Source: Moraxella lacunata
Lineage (GTDB): Bacteria; Pseudomonadota; Gammaproteobacteria; Pseudomonadales; Moraxellaceae
Direction of reading: 5' to 3'
Assembly: GCF_002027545.1 (NCBI RefSeq)
Contig: NZ_MXAN01000037.1
Span: 1 to 42,587 of the forward strand
DNA length: 42,587 nt
The notes beneath the pieces are model-generated. The model was not told the DNA's origin. It saw only the letters and a list, made by a program, of their open reading frames with translations, and ran no database searches. A program made the position numbers and the translations under genes. Positions 35,245 through 42,587 of the stretch are shown in pieces. Numbering within the stretch: position 1 is the first letter of the stretch; each line of letters begins with the position of its first letter.

Positions 35245-37076
35245 TAGGTACGCTCTCCTTTTGATAACCACATATCACGCATGGACTGCCCTGCCACTTG
35301 CATGGGATAGACGTGCTCACTTCTGTCCACATACACATCAATAAATACCAAACCGTCCATTTCTAGGGCTTGTTTTAGCTCCTCCTCCATAGTAGCAGGG
35401 TTGGTGATTTTTACGCCTTTATGTCCATAACTTTCTGCCAATTTGACAAAATCAGGCAATGACTGCATATACGACTGGGCGTGTCTGCCTTCATAAAGCA
35501 TGTCTTGCCACTGCTTGACCATACCAAGCTGAGCGTTGTTTAAATTTAAAATCTTAACAGGCAAATTATACTGCAAGCACGTTGATAGCTCTTGGATATT
35601 CATCTGAATGGAGCCTTCGCCTGTGATACAAACGACCGTCTTTTCAGGACAAGCCAATTTTGCCGCCATGGCATAAGGCAGACCTACACCCATAGTACCA
35701 AGTCCGCCAGAGTTTAGCCATTGGCGTGGCTCGTCATATTTATAATAAAGGGCGGCGAACATTTGGTGCTGACCGACATCGGACGTGATAATCGCTTTAC
35801 CGTCCGTGAGCTTGCACAGCGTTTCAACGACACGTTGTGGCATAATCGCATGGACAGGTGCGTCCGTGTCATCGCCATAACGCAAACCATGACGTTTACG
35901 CCATTCGTTGATTTGCGTCCACCAGTCGGCAAGGGCGTGTTCGTCTAGGCGTTTGTCGCTGGATTTGACAATATTTACCATTTCGGTCAAGACAGGTTTG
36001 ACATCGCCCACGATAGGGATATGAGCGTTAATGGTTTTTGAGATAGACGTTGGGTCAATGTCAATATGGATAATGGTTGCGTTTGGGCAGAATTTTTTGA
36101 CGTTGTTGGTAACACGGTCATCAAACCTTGCCCCCACCGCCAAAATAACGTCCGCATGGTGCATGGTCATGTTGGCTTCATAAGTGCCGTGCATACCGAG
36201 CATACCGACAAACTGCTCGCTCGTGGCAGGATATGCCCCTAGCCCCATGAGCGTGTTGGTAACGGGCAAGTTTAACAAATTGGCAAGTTCACGAAGTTCA
36301 TCGCTTGCCCCGCCTTGCACCACGCCACCGCCAGAGTAGAGTACAGGGCGTTTGGCAGACAGTAGCAAATCCACCGCTTTTTTGATTTGACCGCTATGTC
36401 CTTTGGACGTTGGCTGATAAGAGCGAATGTGAATCTCGCTTGGCATAAAGTAGTCAAATTTATCGGCAGGGTTCGTCATATCCTTTGGAATATCCACCAC
36501 CACAGGGCCAGGACGACCTGAGCTTGCGATAAAAAAGGCTTTTTTGATAATCGTGGGAATCTCGGCAGGGTTACGCACTTGAAAACTATGCTTGACCACA
36601 GGGCGAGACACGCCAATCATGTCGCATTCTTGAAAGGCATCATCGCCAATCAAGGTGCTTGGCACTTGCCCTGCCAGTACCACCATAGGAATAGAATCCA
36701 TAAACGCTGTGGCAATGGCGGTTACGGTATTGGTAACGCCCGGCCCTGACGTGGCTAGCACCACGCCTGCACGTCCTGTAACACGGCTATAAGCGTCCGC
36801 CATGTGTCCTGCCGCCTGCTCATGGCGAACTAGGATATGCTCAATCTCGTCTTGCTTAAATAGGGCATCATAGATATGTAGCACCGCCCCACCAGGGTAG
36901 CCAAAAATATGGGTTACGCCTTCATCAATCAAGGCTTGTACCAACAACTCCGCCCCACTCATGGCAACAGTTTCGCCACGGGCAAGTTTGGCTTGATTTT
37001 CATGGAAATGTTTGGCAGCGTCTGCCGTCTGAGTATGCCCCGTCATGTTGGGGGCTTGGGTGGTTTGCTCTGTCAT
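35244..37076 (-). CDS. ilvB: Acetolactate synthase, large (catalytic) subunit
   Basis: 610 residues (ilvB/ilvI type). It joins two pyruvates, or pyruvate and 2-ketobutyrate, with ThDP, Mg and FAD. The ThDP glutamate lies in [19 protein letters not shown]; the ThDP/Mg motif is [20 protein letters not shown] with [12 protein letters not shown]. The open frame extends 20 codons upstream (to 37136), but AAGGA lies 7 bases before the ATG at 37076 ([15 protein letters not shown]), so I use that. The stop overlaps the ilvN start. Confidence 0.96.
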   Translation of the reverse strand: MTEQTTQAPNMTGHTQTADAAKHFHENQAKLARGETVAMSGAELLVQALIDEGVTHIFGYPGGAVLHIYDALFKQDEIEHILVRHEQAAGHMADAYSRVTGRAGVVLATSGPGVTNTVTAIATAFMDSIPMVVLAGQVPSTLIGDDAFQECDMIGVSRPVVKHSFQVRNPAEIPTIIKKAFFIASSGRPGPVVVDIPKDMTNPADKFDYFMPSEIHIRSYQPTSKGHSGQIKKAVDLLLSAKRPVLYSGGGVVQGGASDELRELANLLNLPVTNTLMGLGAYPATSEQFVGMLGMHGTYEANMTMHHADVILAVGARFDDRVTNNVKKFCPNATIIHIDIDPTSISKTINAHIPIVGDVKPVLTEMVNIVKSSDKRLDEHALADWWTQINEWRKRHGLRYGDDTDAPVHAIMPQRVVETLCKLTDGKAIITSDVGQHQMFAALYYKYDEPRQWLNSGGLGTMGVGLPYAMAAKLACPEKTVVCITGEGSIQMNIQELSTCLQYNLPVKILNLNNAQLGMVKQWQDMLYEGRHAQSYMQSLPDFVKLAESYGHKGVKITNPATMEEELKQALEMDGLVFIDVYVDRSEHVYPMQVAGQSMRDMWLSKGERT

Positions 37077-37545
37077 ATCAATCCTTTTTCCCAAAATGGG
37101 GTTAAACAAACACAACTTACCAAAGACGTGGTACAAGGACTGACAAAGAGATGAGAATGTCGTCTTGCAGACCGGTAAGTCTTGTGCAATGTTAAATCGG
37201 TGTGAATAAACGGTAATCTATTCGCTTGGACTTAACAAACGTCTTTTTGATAAAGAACGCTGACTTCTATAACTAATTTTTATAAGTTAAAAAACTTTTG
37301 ACAAATTTAGTTATTAAAATTAAGATTTGGCTATCTTACCCCAAAACATCTTTTTTGCCAATAGTTTTTTAAAGATTATTGTTAATTTTTTCAAATAACA
37401 CCAAAATTTGTTCAAAAAGCGACAAATACCGCATTTATTCGCCTAATTGGTCTTGATTTTATCGTGGTTTTGTTGCAATATTAGCATTAATTTTTTGCCG
37501 ATTTTGGATGGGCAATTCACACCGTCCAACAGTAAGGATTTTTTC
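37077..37545. other. Gene-free divergent region between ilvB and the DUF4124 gene
   Basis: About 469 bases with no gene I can support. The half nearest ilvB would be the ilv leader; I see no leader peptide rich in Ile/Val/Leu and no clear attenuator. From about 37280 to 37440 the DNA is very AT-rich with several A and T tracts. On the minus strand a weak TTGTCA with a TATAAA-like box about 14 bases on is present near 37290-37315, too close for a confident call. Confidence 0.4.
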
Positions 37546-38007
37546 ATGAAACTTCATACCTTAACCGCCCTACTTCTTAGTGTTGTCACTTTTGGCATTA
37601 CCGCCAATGCCAATACCACCATCTATGAGAGCATTGGCAAGCATGGCGAAGTGGTTTATAGCCAAATGCAACCAAAAAATACCACCAATTTTAAAGTTCA
37701 CTCCATGCGTAATGATGGGCGTGTCGCTGATGCAGGTCAGCTGTCAGAACAAACCCAACAACAAGCAGCGCCATCACCCGAAGCTCAGCGTATTGCCGAC
37801 CTAGAACAGCAAAATCAAGCCCTACAAAATCAAGAGCTTGCCAATCGCTGTCAGTCATTGCGTGCCAACTTTGCCAACCTAACCATCGGTGGTCGTATTT
37901 TTGAGACCAACGCCAATGGCGAGCGAGTCTACCTAAATGATCAAGAGATTAGCTCAAAACGTCAGCAACACCAACAACTGATTAATCAGTACTGCCAAGG
38001 TGTATAA
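37546..38007 (+). CDS. Exported DUF4124-like protein
   Basis: 153 residues from MKLHTLTALLLSVVTFGITA, with a signal peptide ending ANA around residue 22. The early mature part TTIYESIGKHGEVVYSQMQP fits DUF4124, a small periplasmic domain of unknown role whose hallmark is a W/Y-x-D/G-x-G-x-V-x-Y-S pattern. A Gln-rich middle (residues 66-95) looks coiled or disordered. AAGGA lies 7 bases before this ATG; the longer open frame (to 37447) has no such support. A strong terminator follows. Confidence 0.82.
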   Translation: MKLHTLTALLLSVVTFGITANANTTIYESIGKHGEVVYSQMQPKNTTNFKVHSMRNDGRVADAGQLSEQTQQQAAPSPEAQRIADLEQQNQALQNQELANRCQSLRANFANLTIGGRIFETNANGERVYLNDQEISSKRQQHQQLINQYCQGV

Positions 38008-38030
38008 GACACGTCATGCCACTCATGAGA

Positions 38031-38062
38031 AAAAACTCCACACTTGAGCGTGGAGTTTTTTA
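38031..38062. terminator. Bidirectional terminator between DUF4124 gene and rpoN
   Basis: AAAAACTCCAC / GTGGAGTTTTT with loop ACTTGAGC: an 11-bp stem with A-run and T-run, 24 bases past the stop. Confidence 0.88.
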
Positions 38063-38066
38063 TGGC

Positions 38067-38166
38067 TAGGGCGTGTCTGCCATTGATAACATTTTTATAA
38101 AATAAGATGAAAATTTAACACTTTAATCCATTTTTCATGGCAAAGACCAAAGGCAGGCACGCCCTA
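38067..38166. repeat. MITE-like element, TAGGGCGTGCC family, complete 100-bp copy
   Basis: Terminal inverted repeats TAGGGCGTGTCTGCC and GGCAGGCACGCCCTA enclose the core GATAACATTTTTATAAAA shared with 1-84 and 42410-42494. The last three bases (CTA, 38164-38166) are the reverse complement of the rpoN stop codon TAG, so the element abuts and supplies it. Confidence 0.8.
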
Positions 38167-39765
38167 GATTTTTTGTTTGCGTAGTGTTGATGGCAAAATC
38201 CCCATCGCTTCACGATATTTGGTTACGGTTCGCCGTGAAATACTTACGCCCTGCTCTTCTAACACGCCAGTAATAGAAGCATCTGACAGTGGTTTTTTGG
38301 GGTTTTCGTTTTGAATCATGCTTTGGATTTGGGCGGAGATGGCAGTTGATGATATCTCGCCATCTTCACTGCCCACACCAGATGAGAAAAAGTACTTTAA
38401 GGGATACAAGCCCTGCGGGGTGAGCATGGTCTTATTGGTGGTCAGTCGTGAGACGGTGGACTCATGCAGTCCAATCTCATCGGCGACATTTTTTAGGGTC
38501 AAAGGAATCATCGCTTCCACACCCCGCTCCAAAAACCCCTGCTGGCGACGAACGATACAGCCTGCCACTTTAAGCAAATTTTGGTTACGCTCATCAATGC
38601 TGCGAATGAACAGACGGGCATCATTTAGCTTATCTTTGAGATAAATATTATCATCGCCATCATCGCCTTTTTTGATGAGACTGGCATATTCTTGGTTGAT
38701 TTGCAAATTAGGGATAACTTCTTGGTTTAACACCACTCGCCATGCATCGGTGTCGGTGACATTAGCCAGTGACTTCTTGGCATATCTGCCTTTTGTCTCT
38801 TCTAAGGCAATGACTAGAATATCAGGAATATCAATACTTTGGTCGATACTGCCTTCATTTTTATAAAACTCAGATGCAGGCTCGGGGTTAAGACTGCGGA
38901 TAATCGCCATCGCCCCTTTTATCTCAGCAGAGCTTAGGTCGGTGTCTTGCATGAGTGCCTTGATGTTGTTCGTCTCCAAATGAGTGGTCGCCCCAAGCAC
39001 CATATAAGCTTCGTCGGCAAAAGGCAGATCAGGGTCATCTTTGGTCAGCTCGTCAAGTTGCAATCTTAGGCACTCGGGCAGATTTCTCGCCCCCACGCCT
39101 GTTGGCGAACACGCCTGAATGCGTTGCAACACCGAGACAATCTCAGGCGGGCTAATCGTCTCTTCCCACTGATAAAAATTGGCAAGGGTCGCCAAATTCT
39201 GATACAACTCATCCACACCCAGACGGATATAACCCATCTCATCCATGGCGTCCAGCAAATAATCCAAAATCAGCGACTCTTTGGCATTCATGGGACTAAA
39301 ATTCATCTGAAAACGCACATGCTCTTGGATACTGGTGTGTGTCGCTCCCAAAAACTCATGCTCATCATCATGCCTACCTGCCACACCAAAATCACCATGA
39401 TATTCAACATCAAAGGCATAGACATTATCCCAAGCTGTATCCATTGCTCCATCATCAAAACCAGACTCAGTCAGTTTATCATAGCTGTCGCCGTCAAAAG
39501 GTTCATCAAAATTATCTGTATTTGATTGATCGTTTTTTTGCCAACCATTATCTGTCCAGTCATCCAAAGTCAGCTCATCGCCGTCAAACTCCGTCTCAAA
39601 ACTCTCATCAACCCGTTCAAGCAAAGGATTGCTGTCTAGCTTCATCTGCACTTCTTGCTCCAATTCAAGGTGCGACAAAGCCAGCAGACGGATTGCCTGT
39701 TGCATTTGTGGGGTGAGTTTTTGGGATTGGTTTAAGCCAACGCCCAAGCCAAATGAGAGACTCAT
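38164..39765 (-). CDS. rpoN: RNA polymerase sigma-54 factor
   Basis: 533 residues. Sigma-54 directs transcription from -24/-12 promoters and needs an AAA+ activator; in Moraxellaceae it drives pilin among others. Region I (GLGVGLNQSQKLTPQMQQAI) and its Leu/Gln-rich continuation, an acidic region II (about 50-145, many Asp/Glu), the core-binding domain, the helix-turn-helix (LHESTVSRLTTNK) and the RpoN box (SRRTVTKYRE) are all present. The C-terminal stop falls exactly on the end of a repeat element. No lptB or hpf, its common neighbours, are adjacent in this window. Confidence 0.95.
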   Translation of the reverse strand: MSLSFGLGVGLNQSQKLTPQMQQAIRLLALSHLELEQEVQMKLDSNPLLERVDESFETEFDGDELTLDDWTDNGWQKNDQSNTDNFDEPFDGDSYDKLTESGFDDGAMDTAWDNVYAFDVEYHGDFGVAGRHDDEHEFLGATHTSIQEHVRFQMNFSPMNAKESLILDYLLDAMDEMGYIRLGVDELYQNLATLANFYQWEETISPPEIVSVLQRIQACSPTGVGARNLPECLRLQLDELTKDDPDLPFADEAYMVLGATTHLETNNIKALMQDTDLSSAEIKGAMAIIRSLNPEPASEFYKNEGSIDQSIDIPDILVIALEETKGRYAKKSLANVTDTDAWRVVLNQEVIPNLQINQEYASLIKKGDDGDDNIYLKDKLNDARLFIRSIDERNQNLLKVAGCIVRRQQGFLERGVEAMIPLTLKNVADEIGLHESTVSRLTTNKTMLTPQGLYPLKYFFSSGVGSEDGEISSTAISAQIQSMIQNENPKKPLSDASITGVLEEQGVSISRRTVTKYREAMGILPSTLRKQKI

Positions 39766-39997
39766 GGGTGTACTACTGTCCTAATTGTTAAAATATCTAC
39801 TAACTTTTAAATTTTACAACATTTTGGCATAATTTTTGCATAGATTTTGCCAAAAGGCGTAAATTTTACGACATAACACCCCAATAACGCCCATCATTGT
39901 TATTTTATAACTTATTTTCCTGCCTAAAATCTCATCACAACCCCATCCATCATGACCATCACGCCAACCATCAAGTCACCCCAAATTTGTCCAAAAG

Positions 39998-40026
39998 TTG
40001 CCTAGCTTGATAAATGGCTTTATAAT
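39998..40026 (+). promoter_or_regulatory. Sigma-70 type promoter for the amidohydrolase gene
   Basis: TTGCCT at 39998-40003 and a perfect TATAAT at 40021-40026 with 17-base spacing, 32 bases before the ATG at 40059. Confidence 0.65.
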
Positions 40027-40058
40027 AAATTCAACATCATGCACCAACAAGGACAACC

Positions 40059-40925
40059 ATGCCAAAGATTGCCAACATTCAGCTAAATTCCCAAGATAAC
40101 ATTGATAACAACCTAGCCATTATCAAAAAGGCTGTCTCTACCGCCAAACAAAATGGGGCGGACTTGGTGGTTTTGCCTGAAAATGCGTGTGTCATGGGGT
40201 CGCAACGTGAGCTTGCCAGTCGTTTTGATGAGATGGTGGATTTTTATGCACGCCTTGCCCGTAATATGGACATTCATATCTTGGCAGGGACACTGCCCTG
40301 CCCCACTCGCCCCGATGGCACGCCCATAGACGGCAAATTAGACAGCAAATTTCGCCAATCCAGCCTACTGTTTGACAATACAGGCACACTCATCGCCCGC
40401 TACGACAAAATCCACTTGTTTCGGGCGTCGGTGGCGGACGGTGTGGGCAGTTATGATGAAGGTCGCACCTTTGAAGCAGGCGATACACCTGTCGTGGCTC
40501 ACTGTGTGCTAGGCGGTGTGGCAGTTGGCATTGGCATGACCGTGTGTTTTGATGTGCGATTTCCCACGCTTTATCAAAAACTTAGAGACATGGGGGCGGA
40601 CATCATCACTGTGCCGTCCGCCTTTACCCACACCACAGGTAAAGCTCATTGGCAATCCTTGCTAACCGCTCGCTCGCTTGATGGTCAATGCCTTATCATC
40701 GGCTCGGCACAAGGTGGCACGAACCATTTTACCCACAAGGGCAAACCCCAAACCCGCCAAACGTGGGGGCATGGCATGATAGTGAACGCCAACGGGCAAA
40801 TCGTCAGCAGTACAGACACGACAGACGGTGGCGATTTTACAATCATTTATGCTGATTTTGATAAAGGTGAGCAGAATGATATCCGCAAAAACATGCCGAT
40901 ATTTGAATGTCGGGTGGAGTTATAA
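40059..40925 (+). CDS. Carbon-nitrogen hydrolase (Nit/nitrilase-superfamily amidase)
   Basis: 288 residues, cytoplasmic. The catalytic triad is in place: Glu41 (VVLPENACVMG), Lys117 (RYDKIHLF) and Cys163 (MTVCFDVRFPTLY). The overall sequence resembles the Nit1/Nit2 branch, whose members deaminate the wasteful products deaminated glutathione or alpha-ketoglutaramate; the exact substrate is inferred only. AAGGA precedes the ATG. Its stop codon directly abuts the stop of the convergent xerC. Confidence 0.9.
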   Translation: MPKIANIQLNSQDNIDNNLAIIKKAVSTAKQNGADLVVLPENACVMGSQRELASRFDEMVDFYARLARNMDIHILAGTLPCPTRPDGTPIDGKLDSKFRQSSLLFDNTGTLIARYDKIHLFRASVADGVGSYDEGRTFEAGDTPVVAHCVLGGVAVGIGMTVCFDVRFPTLYQKLRDMGADIITVPSAFTHTTGKAHWQSLLTARSLDGQCLIIGSAQGGTNHFTHKGKPQTRQTWGHGMIVNANGQIVSSTDTTDGGDFTIIYADFDKGEQNDIRKNMPIFECRVEL

Positions 40926-42047
40926 TTAGGACTTTTTGGCGGTCGCCCTAGGATGTGTCTTGTCATAAACCTTGGTCAGCGACCCAAAGTCCACATGGGT
41001 ATAAATCTGCGTGGTGCTAAGATTGCTATGCCCCAACAGCTCCTGCACCGCACGCAAATCACCACTAGATGACAACAGGTGCGACGCAAAACTATGCCGA
41101 AGCAAATGTGGGTGCAAACTCTGGGCGATGCCTGCCCGAGTGGCACACAGCGACAGACGAAGTTGTATCGCACGCTCGCTTAGCCTTTTGCCGTGTCGCT
41201 CACTGATGAACAACGCCTTGACGGTACTGGTAGGCGTGATGTCATCAGGCTTGGCAATTTTGGCGACTTTTTTGGCTTGCCATAATGTACGATAAGGCAG
41301 GTAGGCATTGATGGCTTGTATTGCCTTGGTGCCGACAGGGACGACACGCATTTTTTTGCCTTTGCCCAGCACCCTAACCGATTTGGCAGTCAAATCCACA
41401 TCCGCCACATCAAGCGATGCCAGCTCCGCCAAACGCAGACCGCTACTGTACATCAGCTCAAACATCGCCTTATCTCGCACCCACAAATCCGCCTGCTCGG
41501 GGTCATCAAGTGGGGCTTGCTCCAACAGCTGTGTCATCAAATCCACATCCAACACCACAGGCAAGGGCTTGGGGGCAGATTTTAGGCGATAACCGATGGT
41601 CGGGTTGCAGATACTCACTTTGCTGTCTGTTGTCCGCTCCTGCTCCTTGATGGCAAACTGATAAAACCGCTTGATGGCAGAAATGTCCCGTTTGACACTC
41701 ACTGTCTGCACCCTATCCTGCTCCAACCGTGTCACGACATACCACTCCAAATCCTTGGGGCGACAGTCCTGCCAGTCCACGCCATAACGCCCCAAAAACT
41801 CGCCAAAGCGGTGCATGCTCGCCCGATACGCCGACAGCGTGTGGGGCGAATAATTCTGCCCTGTCAGTGACGACAGCCAACACTCTATCGCTGATAGCAG
41901 AGTCTGAGCCGTGGCTTGTCTTGGGCCTGTATCATGGCTAATGGGCATGTCATGAGCCTGCTCTATTTGCTTGGCTGGGCTTGACAGATGAGTGTTACTG
42001 GATGATTGGGCGGAGTGGGTTTGGTTTAAAATGGCGGACAATCTCAT
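40926..42047 (-). CDS. xerC: Tyrosine recombinase XerC
   Basis: 373 residues. With XerD it resolves chromosome dimers at dif. The N-terminal SAM-like domain (QNYSPHTLSAYRASMHRFG) and the catalytic domain with all active residues are present: Arg in SSGLRLAELASL, Lys in GKGKKMRVVP, HPHLLRHSFASHLL (H-x-x-R), LLGHSNLSTTQIYTHVDF (His and the Tyr nucleophile). It is about 65-70 residues longer than E. coli XerC at the N-terminus, in a Ser/Gln/His-rich stretch; an ATG at 41948 (MPISHDTGPRQ) would shorten it. The final KSN-like tail is not unusual. Confidence 0.93.
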   Translation of the reverse strand: MRLSAILNQTHSAQSSSNTHLSSPAKQIEQAHDMPISHDTGPRQATAQTLLSAIECWLSSLTGQNYSPHTLSAYRASMHRFGEFLGRYGVDWQDCRPKDLEWYVVTRLEQDRVQTVSVKRDISAIKRFYQFAIKEQERTTDSKVSICNPTIGYRLKSAPKPLPVVLDVDLMTQLLEQAPLDDPEQADLWVRDKAMFELMYSSGLRLAELASLDVADVDLTAKSVRVLGKGKKMRVVPVGTKAIQAINAYLPYRTLWQAKKVAKIAKPDDITPTSTVKALFISERHGKRLSERAIQLRLSLCATRAGIAQSLHPHLLRHSFASHLLSSSGDLRAVQELLGHSNLSTTQIYTHVDFGSLTKVYDKTHPRATAKKS

Positions 42048-42131
42048 GGCTATGGCTATTATTGGATAAATGCTAGATAAGTGTTGGATAAATATCGGGC
42101 AAATTATTGGGGTGGATTTGGTAAATTAACC

Positions 42132-42249
42132 CCACTCTCAACTTTATGCAAGCGATCGATTTATCAAGGGCGAATGTAATTCGCCCCTACAATATTAAAA
42201 ATAATTTCCTAAAAATCAATAAGTTACCATTTTAAGCTGAGAATGAAGT
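42132..42249. repeat. MITE-like element with CTCTCAACTT ends, second copy
   Basis: Inverse of the element at 27186-27300: ends CCACTCTCAACTT and AAGCTGAGAATGAAG, with the palindrome GGGCGAATGTAATTCGCCC plus CTAC at 42168-42190. It is in the 489-base gene-free region behind the xerC start, which is almost entirely repeats. Confidence 0.72.
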
Positions 42250-42286
42250 AAATTAGCAAAATTAGATTAGGGGTTTGAGAGCAACC

Positions 42287-42406
42287 ACACCTAACGCACT
42301 TAATATTTACTACGAGTTTGTAGGGATGTGCTTTCCACATTCTTTAATGCTGTCATTTTTATGGGCGTGCACAGCACGCCCCTACATCCAAACATCATTG
42401 CGTTTG
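42287..42406. repeat. Composite REP-like element, inverse of 18378-18501
   Basis: ACACCTAAC, TTAATATTTACTAC, GTAGGGATGTG, spacer, then GGGCGTGCACAGCACGCCC with CTACATCCAAACATCATTG. This is the order of 18378-18501 on the other strand; stems differ but stay self-complementary. Confidence 0.7.
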
Positions 42407-42409
42407 TAT

Positions 42410-42494
42410 TAGGGCGTGCCTACCATTGATAACATTTTTATAAAATAAGATGAAAATTTAACGCTTTTATCAATTTTTGCATGAAAAATGGCTA
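42410..42494. repeat. MITE-like element, TAGGGCGTGCC family, copy 3
   Basis: Starts TAGGGCGTGCCTACCATTG and matches 1-84 (inverted) to the last base GGCTA, where a different inverted repeat begins. The second terminal repeat seen at 38166 is missing. Confidence 0.7.
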
Positions 42495-42558
42495 TCCGAC
42501 CACTTAATTTGGAAGGTTAAGTTAAAATTTTAAAATTTACATGGTTAAGTGGTCGGAT
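42494..42558. repeat. 14-bp inverted repeat at the right edge
   Basis: ATCCGACCACTTAA (42494-42507) and its exact reverse complement (42545-42558) enclose 37 AT-rich bases with an internal AAATTTTAAAATTT palindrome. It could be a terminator for the partial gene at the edge, or a small mobile element end. Confidence 0.6.
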
Positions 42559-42587
42559 TGTTTTTCTTCGTCAAAAGCTTGTTTGAT
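42537..42587 (-). CDS. Possible C-terminal end of a gene entering from the right
   Basis: On the minus strand 16 codons are open up to a TAA at 42537: IKQAFDEEKQSDHLTM. Too short to identify, and openness over 48 bases proves little. Support is only its plausible composition and the hairpin formed partly by its own last codons. Confidence 0.3.
   Translation of the reverse strand: MKQAFDEEKQSDHLTM

Noticed and set aside
37077..37136. Upstream extension of ilvB ([11 protein letters not shown]...) as an N-terminal part or leader peptide
   Set aside because: A good ribosome binding site fits the ATG at 37076, the extension is unlike other acetolactate synthases, and it is not enriched enough in Ile/Val/Leu and has no attenuator hairpin.

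Overview
The window reads as chromosomal DNA of a gamma-proteobacterium of the family Moraxellaceae, most likely a Moraxella or close relative. This rests on gene content, protein style (a CsrA with a long acidic tail, a cysteine-free L33, an outer membrane phospholipase A, split ThrE exporters) and AT-rich intergenic DNA full of short palindromic repeats. The genus is an inference; no database search was possible. I see no rRNA, tRNA, CRISPR array, prophage or complete insertion sequence. Most genes are housekeeping genes, and most lie on the minus strand.

Layout. Positions 100-2819 (minus): rpmG, rpmB, a HopJ-family gene coupled to csrA, and lysC. 2856-3622: two overlapping small membrane proteins. 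3786-6449: alaS. 6731-8902 (plus): a small membrane protein and an orphan GspE/PilB-type ATPase. 8992-15217 (minus): a beta-barrel outer membrane protein, pldA-comF, dsbD and pgsA. 15385-20265 (plus): a flavoprotein, pnuC, a DUF962/Mpo1-like protein and fhs. 20355-23727: a poorly conserved stretch with a repeat-containing membrane protein, a frameshifted exported protein, nth, a frameshifted phosphopantetheinyl transferase and a REP-associated tyrosine transposase (RAYT). 23823-29393: a Lon-like ATPase/protease, rsmG, parA without a neighbouring parB, and a two-gene threonine/serine exporter. 29527-31878: etfB-etfA and a cold-shock protein. 32186-37076: a membrane protein and a branched-chain amino acid cluster ilvB-ilvN-(ABM)-(antitoxin)-(PIN toxin)-ilvC. 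37546-42047: a DUF4124 protein, rpoN, a nitrilase-family amidohydrolase and xerC.

The most interesting content is between the genes. There are at least four families of short repeats. (1) GTAG-headed palindromes of the GTAGGGGCG...CGCCCCTAC type, with compensating stem changes. One nearly perfect copy and one degenerate copy flank the RAYT gene, so the locus looks like a REPtron. (2) A 66-68 bp folded element bounded by CCGTTC/GAACGG whose inner stem has been swapped for an unrelated but still self-complementary stem while the loop is conserved. (3) A MITE-like element with TAGGGCGTGCC ends that sits just behind gene ends and supplies the rpoN stop codon. (4) A roughly 115-bp element with CTCTCAACTT ends carrying a family-1 palindrome. 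Two neighbouring genes (21177-21681 and 22477-23069) each look broken by a single-base indel, the second at an A9 tract, which may be real decay, phase variation or sequencing error.
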